This document shows, piece after piece, positions 34,278 to 44,955 of a stretch of DNA of 64,000 bases. Numbering within the stretch: position 1 is the first letter of the stretch; each line of letters starts with the position of its first letter. The stretch is from Aureobasidium sp. EXF-3400. Its lineage: Eukaryota; Ascomycota; Dothideomycetes; Dothideales; Saccotheciaceae. A model generated the notes under the pieces. It was not told where the DNA came from and searched no databases. It saw only the letters and a program-made list of their open reading frames with translations. The stretch covers positions 186,001 to 250,000 of the forward strand of contig SWBL01000023.1 in NCBI GenBank assembly GCA_024195585.1, in the 5' to 3' direction. The translations under genes were made by a program, and so were the position numbers.

Positions 34278-34997
34278 CTCGACTAAAACAAGCGATGGAA
34301 GAATGAATAGAGAGTACTGAAGACACGGATCAGAGTAACGTTAGAGGGTTCCCAGGGTTCGAAAGGTATCAGAAGGAAGGAAAGATCTAGTCTAGACAAT
34401 AATTGGTGTGCCACATTTTTATGTCCTACTTTGCTTAAGCCGGCAAAACGGTATGGTAGTGTCGTCATGAGGCATGATTAACCTTTAAGTGCTTGGGGAC
34501 CTCTAGATCAACCCGTATCCATAAGTCGGAATACTTGCGACTCCGTTGTAGCAAATACATACCAGGCATTATTCTATATTCTCGTTGCTACAATGGTTCA
34601 AACGTGTTGCTGGCGGTGAGTTTGACCGATGCTAGGACAGACCACCTGAGGAAGTCGCCACCGAGACCGATCGCACTCGACCTTGAGAATTTCAGGGATA
34701 TTATGTTGATTGCCGCGAGGCAGATATAAAGTCTAGATAACAAATTTATATAAAGGTATTGAAGCATAAGTAAACTCCGAGGCTCTTGCCTGACGAGCAT
34801 GCTGCCAAAAACACACCATAAAAACACCCTTTCGCCGAGAAATTGGTTATTCGTTCCTGGGATCGCTTTCTTCTCTTTTCAACTGCTCGACATGGAAGGT
34901 CGAGACCAGATCATTAGTTCATATCCATGCCAAATATGTGCAACGCTAAGGTAAGAAAAATAAATCATGCTAGGAGGAATTGGAGTCCGGAAATTGA
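34278..34997. other. Intergenic, no gene
   Basis: 720 bp between two minus-strand genes. AT-richer than its surroundings near 34720-34760; nothing recognised. Confidence 0.45.
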
Positions 34998-37745
34998 CTA
35001 TGCGCGCCTGAAAATGTCTCGCAATCCTTTTCGGTCTCCGTTTTCAATGTGACAGCTGCGTTCGTAGAGGGCCTGAAACATCAAGTTAGTTACCAGCTCC
35101 ACGTTGTACTCGCATCCAATCCACTCACCTCGTCATCTCTGATCATGTTGCTATTCAGGATCAAAGCTCTCAACTCATCGTTCCTAGGGCCAAGCATCGA
35201 GTTTCTGTATGGCAGGCCCTGGGCTCTCTGGATGCCAACTATGGTCTCTCCCATCACTTCGAACTTGCGCCAATTGATTCTTCCGTTGGCTTCGTCGCCA
35301 ATATACGTTTTGTTGCCTTCTGCGGCAGCAACAAGATCCCTGATTGGAAGGGGTAAGAATGGTATTCTCTCTCCGCTCGAATTATCCCAAGCCAATCGAT
35401 AAGCCGCGTACGAACGAGTAGGAGACATCAAAATCTCCAGCTTCATCCAGTCCTTGCCAGTCTCTGGCGACAGCAACTCTCGGGTAGCGGCAAGTCTATG
35501 GACAGCAGCACTGCTGATGCCGGCAAGAAATGCTCCTAGAGAATTGTAGTTGTTCATCTCTCGCAGCTTGCGAGCGACATGCATGAGCTTCTCCAACATC
35601 AAAACTCGATGCTTGGCCTTTTCTCTCAGCAAGATTAAATTGGCCACCCAGTCTCGAACGTGATTAAAATGCTCGATCATGCGACTGACATGCACCAATG
35701 ACTTGCATCGTGCTTTTTGTGCTTGAGACAGCGAGACATGTCGTACTAAATCGCGTGGACGAACTGCACTGAACATGATCCAGTCGATCCGTGTCAGCTC
35801 GCAAGCGATAGAATCTGTCGGCGTCTCCATCAACATGTGCCAGTGCGATTTACTGATCGGAGCTTTTGGTGTCGGAACAAGTGACGGGCCCTGTCTCCTC
35901 GCTGCATCGACAGTTTGGAGCATCCCGAAATCAGTGTGTAGCGAATGCACTTGATTTCTACTTTGGCCACCGTCAAGAGACAGACTCCCAAGATTGTCGC
36001 TGAAATCAAAGTCGGGGTCGTCCAAGAGTGTGCTTACTCGAGATGACCAGCTCATGTCAGGGCTTAAAAGACCGCGTTTCTCACGGTCCATGTCACAACA
36101 TGCCCAATTAGTATCGTCATCCTCTGTCACGACGTCCAGGTCGCAACTCATCTCTCGCGCTGCGGCGGAGAAAATACGAGTGTTTGATAGTTTGGCGACA
36201 AAGGTACGCATCCGACGCCGGGTCTTGATGTGTGCGAAGTCTCCAGGATATGTACCGATCCATTGCTCGATGACGGATAGGTAGCGCAATTGTGAAACTG
36301 TTTTGGTCATGAAAGGACCATCTTCCTGTTCTAGGGCTTCGAAGCGGTGGACTATTGCCTCTAGTAGCTGACCGGGAGCGGCAAACGTCCGATATAGAGC
36401 AAGGAAGACGGAACCAAATCTGGAATCGGCCTTTGACTTTGGCAGCTTTAGGAGACGGTCGACAAGGTTATCGAAAGAGTAGCCACGCTCGTCTGAAGGG
36501 GCTTCGGATTGACTGTCGACGTCAAGACCACCATCCTCGGAAGAGGTAGCATGTTCAGAGCGGGAAGAGTCGGTCATGTCGTCGCGTGATTCGTCCAAGG
36601 CTGTGTTGACGCCGACAGACGGATGCGTGGCATTCGGAGGACCTGCGACCATGGTTGTAGAGTCGTGTCGTGAATCCTTGCGCATTGTGTTGGACTGTAC
36701 GGAGCTTGCTCTGGCGTGAGTGGGAGATGGATGTGATCGGTTTGATTGGCCAAAAGCTAGGGCAGATGATATGGTTCGACGGCGAGACAGAGCAGGATCT
36801 CTCTGGGCTAGTGATGGGTTAGCAGATGCAATCGTCATGACGGTAATTAGTCAGTCTTGACAAACACGACTTGTTTGTGTGGTAGGGGCGGCATGGCGGG
36901 AGAGGAGAGGAGTGGGAGCGACTTGCCAGAAACAGCTCGCAACAGGCTGGCTATTCCTCTTGTGTGCGAGTCTACATGTGATGTGGAGGATTGGAGAGTG
37001 TGGAGCGAGCGGAGGATGGCTTTTGCTCGCTGTTCAGTGTTGTTTGGGTCGAGCTGGCGATCGTGGCGGTCGCATTTGTTGGAGACGAGGAGTGAAGGAA
37101 TCGAGGCTTTTTCAAGGGCATCTCGGCAGGAGTTAGTTTGGTCGTCATGGTGGTTGGACAGTCAGCAGATTCGGACTCACTCAGCACGACTGGAACGTCC
37201 TCAAACGAGTCTTTGTTGGAAATGTCGTACAGGGTACATGCAGCGTCGACTGTGGGCATACGCGGGTCGGCGGGCCAGGAGATTTTGTTGTCGGTTTCGA
37301 TGATCACGTCTTGGAGCCGGCACTCCAGCATGCGCACTAGGAAAGCAGCGCTGTCGAGGTTGATGCGGCAGGAAGTGACGGCAGCGGTGGGCTGCGAGCT
37401 GAGGCCCAGAGATTGCTGGATGAAGGATGACTTGCCCACACCGACGGCGCCGACGACAGCAATGTTGACTTCGTGTTCAGCGTCGTTGTTGGTCTGCAGG
37501 AAGCCGTTGGAACGGGTTTCGGTATCAATGCCCAAGCCCTGCAACGCGGACGTCTGAGGCGCTGCGCCCGTCAGCGAGCCCTGCCATGATTGCTCGTGGG
37601 CCTGGTCCTGGGCGTCTGCATATTTGGCCGTCGTGGTGGGCGATGAATGCGTGCGCTCCAGGGTGCGTGGGCGCGTCGAGAGGGGCAGCCTCAAGGCTGG
37701 TTGCTGCGCGTGTTGGTCTTGTTCTGGGTACTGCTGTTCCGCCAT
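34998..37745 (-). CDS. Ras-like G domain fused to RasGEF (Cdc25 homology) protein
   Basis: Model of 837 residues. Exons are 37745-37181, 37121-36927, 36807-35129 and 35072-34998. Introns 1 and 3 are ordinary GTGAGT introns. Intron 2 (36926-36808, 119 nt) needs a GC donor (G|GCAAGT...CACTAG). The N-terminal part has a G1 P-loop (Gly99-x4-Gly104-Lys105-Ser106), DACTLYDISNKDSFEDV and the G4 motif NKCD (203-206), but no DxxG (G3) where DTAGQE is expected, so GTP hydrolysis is doubtful. A RasGEF_N module (GYSFDNLVDRLLKLP onward) and a catalytic RasGEF domain (SIACELTRIDWIMFSAVRPRDLV, MNNYNSLGAFLAGIS, GRINWRKFEVMGETI) follow. It would load GTP onto Ras- or Rsr1-like GTPases. If intron 2 is wrong, there are two genes, the second starting at ATG 36838. 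Confidence 0.78.
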
Positions 37746-38830
37746 TGTCTTGTTTGCAAGAGCAGCAGTTGCGGCATGGCCAGTTCGGTGTACAAGCAGC
37801 TACTCTATAACAACATGTCTCGACGAGTCAAAGAGATGCGCCGCGACTTGCAGCCTTCGCCGTCCAGCCCAGTGCCAACTCTCACGCCGCGAGTCCGCGA
37901 CGATCATCTCTCTCCTGCCAAGCGAACCCGACTGACCTCGTCTAATCGCTCCCATCTGTCCTGTCTGCTCCGCCTGCTTTCAACCATCTTCTGCCCATCC
38001 CCTGCTGCTGACTCTATTTGCACACCTTGCCTTCGCTGCTGACCTGAGTCGACCTGCCTACATCCATGTCTGTTCTGTCTCCCACCACTCTTTGACCCGA
38101 ACATCTGCCTTGACTCAAGACATGGGGTCTGGGTCTTCGGCCGCCAGCATCCGACTATTGTACTACTGTAACTAACGGCTCCACGTGCGAGTCGCTCCAC
38201 TAGAGCCCTTGCACTTTCTCTTCTTAGCATTCGATCATCCAACCCTGTACCTACAAGGCCGCCGACGTGATTCATGCTCACATTGATCTACTCTTGCTTG
38301 TTGCTATCTCAAGAAGCGGTCAACTAACTGCCGAATTCACTCAGCCGCACCACTCGCCGCGGCCCACAGCCTCCATTGCCCTTGTCTCAGAAGAACCCGA
38401 AGTTTGCTGAGACTGCCTTTCCGCCGGCACTCGTATGACCTCAGTATCGTTGCTGAGCCTGGATTCTGTCAAAGAGATTTACAAGAGTAGAATTTATTAT
38501 TCTCTATATCCTTTGACCACAACAACGACTTCGTTCGCTTTTGATCGAACGCCTGATACGTAGTCAGAGTCTTTAGGGCATATGACGATGTAGACACCGC
38601 TGTCCTGGTGTCGCTAGTTGTGCTGTCATGTTCAAGACGGATACTCACATGTATATTGCTTCCCGATGCACATACACGATGATCCTGGTCTCGACCTTGA
38701 TCTCAAACTATTAGACTCTCTTTCAAAGGTATGATGACGTCAAATGTCGTCGATGAGTTCATGAGTTCACGATCAAGATGCACCTCTCTGTTTCTACCGA
38801 CACAGAACAACCACAACACACACTAACATC
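37746..38830. other. Divergent intergenic region, no confident gene
   Basis: 1085 bp between the RasGEF start and an SDR start. An 88-codon plus-strand frame from ATG 37776 (opening MASSVYKQLLYNNMSRRVKE) begins 31 bp from the RasGEF ATG and resembles no family known to me. The centre is C/T-rich, like fungal promoter and leader sequence. Confidence 0.45.
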
Positions 38831-39641
38831 ATGGCACCATCTGGCTTGGCAATTCTCTTGGGTGCAGGCCCTGCTACCGTGAGTGCATCTCTCGCCATAA
38901 GAGCTATCTGTACTAAAAGCGAGAAAGGGTGCTGGCATTGCGCGTGTGCTGGCTGATCCAGCTCGTGGTAATATGGCAGTCGCGTTGCTTGCTCGACGAT
39001 CTGAAGTGCTGAATGACATGGTAACTGGGCTGAAATCGTCTCTCGACAACCCGGTCATCGAGGCCTTCCCGTCAGACACCTCACCTGACTCTTTAAAGAA
39101 GGCTTTCTCGGACATCCGTCAGCATCAGTCTTTCAATGGCCTCAAGCTGCGCGTAGCCATCTACAACATCAAGCACTCTTCCAAAAAGCCTTTCCTAGAT
39201 GAGACATATGATCAGTTTACCGACTCCTTGGAGACTTATGTGGGAGGCGCCTTCACGTTCGCACAAGAATCTCTCAAGCGCTTCTTCGCGGACCATGGAG
39301 AATCAACCCTGGCAGAAGGTTCCAGCAAGAAAGGCACGCTAATCTTCACTGGAACACTTGGTGCTCTGAGATGCAATGCCGAATTTGCAGCATACGGGGC
39401 TGGTAGATCAAGTGTAAGGCAGCTTGCGCAGACACTCGCTCGCGAGTTCAGTGCAAAAGGTGTTCATGTGGCACATTGTATTGGCAATGGATCAATCGAA
39501 GACAAGGATGGCGAAGATCAGAAGAGCGGCAAGAAAATCTCGGCTGAAGCTGTTGGCAAGACTTACCTTTGGTTATCGGAGCAAGAGCCATGCTTGTGGA
39601 CTCATGAACTTGACATGAGGCCTGCGCAGGAGAAGTTCTAA
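38831..39641 (+). CDS. Short-chain dehydrogenase/reductase family protein, atypical active site
   Basis: 253 residues. Exon 1 (38831-38878) encodes the first beta-strand and ILLGAGPAT; a 49-nt intron follows, and exon 2 (38928-39641) continues GAGIARVLAD, completing a Rossmann glycine motif. NAD(P) binding is therefore likely. The usual catalytic Ser region reads LIFTGTLGALR, with Thr at the Ser position. The YxxxK dyad reads Tyr172-Gly-Ala-Gly-Arg176, so the catalytic Lys is replaced by Arg. The rest has normal SDR length and a conserved ending (LWTHELDMRPAQEKF). Possible roles are oxidoreductase with altered mechanism or a non-catalytic NAD(P) sensor. Close relatives with F/Y and K/R variation exist in fungi as I recall. 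Substrate unknown. Confidence 0.82.
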
Positions 39642-42110
39642 GCGGATCATATGTGTTATTAGGTCACCAACCTCTGCAATCGCGTCGTCGACCCAGGTCT
39701 CTAGCTCAGCAGAATCGTGCTGCTATCTACTTATAACCGTATCCATCGTTGATAATGCCAAGGCACCTTGATTAATATCCTGTTATCGGCACCCGCCTCG
39801 TTTTGATTGTCGCCTAGAGTCTAGATATGAGGAAGCGGTCGTGATGGAAGATCGGACGCCACCAATACCAACGCAGGATATTTCTCTATCACGCCACTCA
39901 CTCGGTTGCGGGGGACTGCGGATGACTAGCAGGTAACTAGGGCAGGACTGGCCTAGGTCTTCTCGATACAACGAAGCACTGCTTTTCTACACGCAGTTCT
40001 GTTATCACGACAACCATCCACAGAATGCGATACCGAAAGCTGTAAACGCTACCTTTTTCGATCTATCAAAGAAGTTGAGTGGACATCAAGATCGCTCTTG
40101 CTGGTATACAATTCATAGTGTTGTGAGACCCAGAACACTTGAAACACCAAGGAAGATGATTCCAAGTTCTCGAAGCTGTTCGCTTCGTCGGAACTGGCAC
40201 ATACGATACCTCAGGACTTGCCCATGAATACATCTCTACATACCCACATCACAAGTCGACATGCTGCTGTGATTGACGTGGATGTTAAATTCCCTTCCCA
40301 CTACCCGTTCAGGTAACTAGTCATCAATCTGTGCTTGTTCACATCTCTTTACCATATTTCCGCACAGATCCGCAGTGCTTCAGCTTCAAACGAAGCACTC
40401 ATCATTGAGTCTGATTGGAGGACGTCTACGGCTTGGTTCAGCTCTACACTGCCATTCAGCACGATATGCTTACCTTTTGAGTGGTTGTCCGGACAGCAGG
40501 ACCACCTGGCTCTCGTGGAGACTTTCTACCTTCAGATAGGCAAGTGCCACAAGCATCGTGTGCTTGTGTCGTCCAACGACCACAAACATGAAAGTACGTG
40601 CATTGGTGTTTGAAGAAACCTCCTTGGCCAGCACTCATGGTGGGCAAGACTGCGCGCGACAATGCAACGGAGGATACTGTGAAAACTGACAGCATTCCAG
40701 TCAGGTGTTGGTAGGGTAGGCCTACCTTATAAGATTCTGACATGACCAGAATCTCGTTGTCTTGTCAGCAAAACTTTGCCGTTCGAGTGCATACTGTTGG
40801 TTCTTTGTCTTTTTCGTTTTCGTTTTCCTCCTGGATGCAATGGACACAGAGGTGGAAACGCCACGTTGTTGTATTCTGGTGACCATTGCTGTTGAAAGCG
40901 ATGCTGTTGGTAACCAGACTATCGGTTAGGCTTGCAGTTGTAGCCGCCAGAAGAGGGGTGCATATCACCAAGGATACACATTTCGATGAGACTCAACAGC
41001 TCCGACATGACCCAAGTAGCTGAAGACAGCACACTGGAAGGCCCGTCTCCAGTCTTATCACATCGCAATAGACTCTCTACAGGATCATCGCTCCGCGAAG
41101 CACAGATGTCAGTCAAGCCGGGGCTAAGCGTGCGCCAGGTCTCCGTACAAGCTCGTCATGCTCGTGTGCGAGCAAGAACAAGCTTCGCTGCGTTCACATG
41201 TGATGTCCGAGGAACTTGGACCCCATCCAAAGGATGAAGCGAATGTTGTACTCGGCGAATTAAACAGGGCACGGAATAATGTTCGTAGAGACTTTGTACC
41301 AATCAAACTCTGTACCCTGAGAGGATCAACATCGGTCGCACGCGGGTGGATAAAGTCAGCAACAAGTTCAGGCACATGTCTGGATGGAGACAATTCAGGC
41401 GGATGTACCTGGCCAAGGTCCAAAGGGCCAGAGATAAAGGACATCCTGCGCCTCGTTAAAATGATGTGCTCATGCCGCCATGCCAATGCTGCGGAGAAAG
41501 ATGAAGGCTCGTGCTTTCAAACCCTGTCATGCGGGGTTTAAGTCCATGTTGTCCGGTAAATGACTAATGGAAGCGAAGAATGTATCTCGACGCTGGGATG
41601 GCTGCTGTTTTGAGGCATCATTGAAATGGACCTTCGTGACCAGTGAAGGTTTCTTAGCGAAAAGAAGGCTCGTAGAACGATTGATAATAATGAACAGGGC
41701 CTTACAAAGATACGATAGCAACTTTCATTGGTTAAGATAACAAATGTGCACCGTGCACAACCTCGGCAGCACCGAATGGCACCAACCTGACCCACGCGAA
41801 AGGCAAGAAGACATGGGGTGGGTTTGTAACGGGCTTTCCCTAGCTTGACACATTCAAAAGTCAGTAATATGTTCCTACGATGTCGTCCGACATCAAAAGT
41901 GTGCCCGAGTACCCTGAATCTCAAGAACCGTCCCTTCTCGCCCAAACACACTGTCTTGGCTGTTTGTTCCTTGGACATTTGAATCCAGACATCAGCCCCC
42001 ACGTTTTACGAACCATACTCGCCACGGCATCTGAGTGGCTGTGACTAGATACCACGCTCGATGAGGACGAATTGACGTTGTGACACGGCTCACCATTGTC
42101 TAAACTCGTC
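39642..42110. other. Longest gene-free stretch (2.47 kb)
   Basis: I could not assign a gene here. Candidates looked at: plus-strand ATG 41158-41541 (127 codons, Cys-rich end, no family) and minus-strand ATG 40743-40456 (95 codons, one hydrophobic segment LTGMLSVFTVSSVAL). Neither has clear splice partners or homology that I recognise. Composition is unremarkable, without repeats or RIP-like bias. It may hold promoters, a non-coding RNA or an orphan gene. Confidence 0.4.
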
Positions 42111-44531
42111 ATGACTACGGCTTGTATCAAGGCCGAGGCCGAGGCCGATGTTGGTCTCGAGACTAAGCCGACCATCAGAAAACGCAGAAGGAGGACAACA
42201 ACGACAGGAGCGGCCGACGACTGCTTTACGTGCCGGAAACGAAATGCTCCATGCGACCGTAGGAGGCCATACTGTGGGCAGTGCCTGGAAATAGGAAAAG
42301 ATTGTTCCGGATACAAGACGACGCTGACATGGGGCGTGGGCATCGCTAGTCGAGGAAAGCTGCGAGGCTTGACATGCCCTGTGGCCGACAAGACGGATGG
42401 TCCGGTCGGTGTCACCAAACGAAATAGTCTATCGCAACCTCGAAGGAAGCCGTCCACCACCGCACCTACCTCGGACAGGCCTGTACCTCCACGTATAAAC
42501 ATAAGCACCAACGCTGTGTCGCCTCCCTCCCAAGAGCCTCTGCACACGCCATCTTATGGCTTGCTATCCCCGCTCGACCCTCAACAGCCCATCTTCTGGC
42601 AACCTTTGCAGCAATATACACAACCCGAACTTCCCTCGCCAACCTCGCCTTATGACAACTCGCGTTTGGTCCATCAGAGAAATCCTTCCGACTATCCTCC
42701 AACACCAGTCTCGCTAGCCTACACTGATGGCTTGCAGTCTTCTGCTAGTTACAGCCTGATAGATCCCTCGCCTCGCTCTTGCTCTGATTCTTATCCACCG
42801 CCGCCGCCCTTCTATCCCGATCCGCCGTTAGAGGCCTCTAGTGCGACTGAAGATCTGGCTTTCTCCCAACATCATGACGCCTCGTTCTTCGAGCCTTCGT
42901 ACAATGCGAACGGCGCAGATTACGATCAGAACATACAGCCAGAGCCCTTCGATTACACCAACCTCGATCTAACTCTGACCAATTCCGAGCAACCTTTGGA
43001 CGCGCTACCAGGCCTGGCCATGTCTATCCCGAGGGCTATGGCCACCTCGTTGTTCTATCATCTGTCGCCAAGGATGCAATATTTGCTGGACTACTACGAC
43101 AAACATATTTGTTCTGTTCTCGTTGCCTTTGACGATAACATCAACCCATATAGGATGCACATTCTTCAGCTCGCCACACATAATGAAGGTCTCCAGAACG
43201 CTCTTGCAGCTCTCTCGTTGAACAACATGCGCATGCGATTACATAAGAGAGCCCCTCCCAAGGGCTTCATTGAAGAGCTGGACGGTAAGCAGCAGGAAAA
43301 CGACAACAGCATCCTAGCTCGTCCGTCACCTGAAGAAAGCTACTACAAGATGGTATCGATTGGTCAGTTACAGTCTCAGTTGGCCGACGCAGTCAAAGCT
43401 CAAGATGATTCCGTCCTTGCTATATTGCTCATTCTGTGCTTGTTCCACGTCTGCGACAGTGGATTTTCCAAGTTCAAGACACAGCTTGAGGGCGTGCAGA
43501 AACTGCTGTCAATGCGCGATCCAGGCGTTAGAACTGGCTTCATCGGTTGGGTCGAGATGTTCTTCGCTTGGTTCGATGTCATGACTTCGACTGTAAACGA
43601 CAGGGAAACTGAGATACAAGGCGACCGACTAGACATGCTTCACTATTCCTCTAATCTTGGTGCTCTGGAGCAGTTCTCAGGATGTGATGGTCGCCTGTTC
43701 AAGTTGATTGCTCGTCTTGGACGCTTGAACCTTCTATCACAAGATCGTCCTGTGCGTCCCGATCCTCGAAATTCAAAAGCGTCTTACGGTGCCACCGCGA
43801 CCCCAAAGTCCAAGCACCAGAACATTTTCGCCGTTCCGAGAGCTCGCCGTCCACGTTCGCAGGTCGAACCCATGGACTTTAGCCGGTTGGATGGTAATGG
43901 CTGGGGTGCCTTGCTAGCTGAACCTCTGGAAGACCACGACACAATTTATAGAGATCATTCGGACACGCGGCAAGAGTTTTGGAAGGAATGGCATGATATC
44001 CGATCTCGACTAGAAACGTGGTCCATGGATAGCCCATGTCTGTCGCCCGCGGGTCTCGAGCCTGGACAAAGAGACCTCACGCATATCAACGAGTCTTTCC
44101 GTTCATCTGCATTGCTCTACACTGAACGTCTTGCCCACCCATTCCTGCCATCATCATCTCCAAAATTCCAGGCACATGTTCGCAATGCCCTTTCACACAT
44201 AGCTGCCCTGGAAATCACTTCTTGCGTCAACAAGTTCTTGCTTTGGCCCTTGTTTATTGCAGGGACCGAGTGTGTCGATGCAGCTGATCAGGCACTTGTA
44301 CGCGACAGATGCATAGAAGTACAGATCGAGAGCGGCTTTTTCAACAATATCTCCGTTCTGGATGTCCTCGAGAAGGTGTGGGCTGAGAACGCCACTCAAG
44401 ATGTGCATGATGCAGATTCTGACGAAATGCAACGCCGACGGGACAGTGCTAAAGAAAATGGAGACCGTATACAAGCTTTCAGGTGGAGAAAAGCTATGAA
44501 TAGGGTTGATGGCGAGTATCTTGTCATTTAA
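42111..44531 (+). CDS. Zn2Cys6 fungal transcription factor
   Basis: 806 residues, no intron. The frame opens upstream at TTG 42096; the first ATG is 42111. The binuclear zinc cluster uses Cys38, 41, 48, 55, 58 and 65 (C-x2-C-x6-C-x6-C-x2-C-x6-C), preceded by a basic stretch (IRKRRRR) and followed by GYKTTLTWGVGIASRGKLRG, which I recall as conserved in one subgroup of ascomycete regulators. A Pro/Ser/Tyr-rich linker (about 90-300) is probably the disordered activation or regulatory part. From about 310 the helical fungal transcription-factor domain 2 region begins (LFYHLSPRMQYLLDYYDKHI, LATHNEGLQNALAALSLNNM). Expected to be nuclear and to bind CGG-type repeats. Targets are unknown; the neighbouring SDR and GH125 genes offer no clear pathway. 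Confidence 0.9.
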   Translation: MTTACIKAEAEADVGLETKPTIRKRRRRTTTTGAADDCFTCRKRNAPCDRRRPYCGQCLEIGKDCSGYKTTLTWGVGIASRGKLRGLTCPVADKTDGPVGVTKRNSLSQPRRKPSTTAPTSDRPVPPRINISTNAVSPPSQEPLHTPSYGLLSPLDPQQPIFWQPLQQYTQPELPSPTSPYDNSRLVHQRNPSDYPPTPVSLAYTDGLQSSASYSLIDPSPRSCSDSYPPPPPFYPDPPLEASSATEDLAFSQHHDASFFEPSYNANGADYDQNIQPEPFDYTNLDLTLTNSEQPLDALPGLAMSIPRAMATSLFYHLSPRMQYLLDYYDKHICSVLVAFDDNINPYRMHILQLATHNEGLQNALAALSLNNMRMRLHKRAPPKGFIEELDGKQQENDNSILARPSPEESYYKMVSIGQLQSQLADAVKAQDDSVLAILLILCLFHVCDSGFSKFKTQLEGVQKLLSMRDPGVRTGFIGWVEMFFAWFDVMTSTVNDRETEIQGDRLDMLHYSSNLGALEQFSGCDGRLFKLIARLGRLNLLSQDRPVRPDPRNSKASYGATATPKSKHQNIFAVPRARRPRSQVEPMDFSRLDGNGWGALLAEPLEDHDTIYRDHSDTRQEFWKEWHDIRSRLETWSMDSPCLSPAGLEPGQRDLTHINESFRSSALLYTERLAHPFLPSSSPKFQAHVRNALSHIAALEITSCVNKFLLWPLFIAGTECVDAADQALVRDRCIEVQIESGFFNNISVLDVLEKVWAENATQDVHDADSDEMQRRRDSAKENGDRIQAFRWRKAMNRVDGEYLVI

Positions 44532-44955
44532 GCCTTCTTTTTGACCAAAAAGTCCAATGTACACAAACATACACGTTAGCATGAGAAACGAAACTATTCA
44601 CTCAGTATAAAGTGCAATGTTTTCTTGTCCGTTTCATGTTAGTCTTGTGAATTTCATAGCTACATGCGTTATATACTTTGATCACACGGGGAAGCACCCC
44701 AGCTCATTACTACCGAACGTTCAACATCACTCAGATATAGTGACTGGTGTTGACAGAGCTTTGAATCATACTTCACTCACGGCGTCATCTGAACATATCG
44801 GGACTCCTTCTGGTCTCGCTTCGCTTGGTTCCTGGGTTCCTTACGCATCTTGATAAGATGTCTTTGTGTCCAGATCAGAGTCGTGTATGTTTGAAGCTTA
44901 CTCGAACCTTGATGAGGCATGGTCTCGGTGATGACGGATACACCTACTGGAAGCT
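44532..44955. other. Convergent 3' region, no gene
   Basis: 424 bp between the transcription-factor stop and the GH125 stop. Nothing recognised. Confidence 0.45.

Noticed and set aside
37776..38042. Plus-strand 88-codon frame beginning MASSVYKQLLYNN
   Set aside because: It starts 31 bp from the RasGEF ATG on the opposite strand, ends in promoter-like CT-rich sequence and matches nothing known to me.
40456..40743. Minus-strand 95-codon frame with one hydrophobic segment, possible small membrane protein
   Set aside because: It has an ATG and a hydrophobic stretch, but the second half is low-quality sequence, no splice pair makes a better product, and I recognise no family.
41158..41541. Plus-strand ATG frame of 127 codons, possible orphan gene
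   Set aside because: No domain, no compositional signature of a real protein and no conserved-looking motif; kept only as part of the gene-free region.
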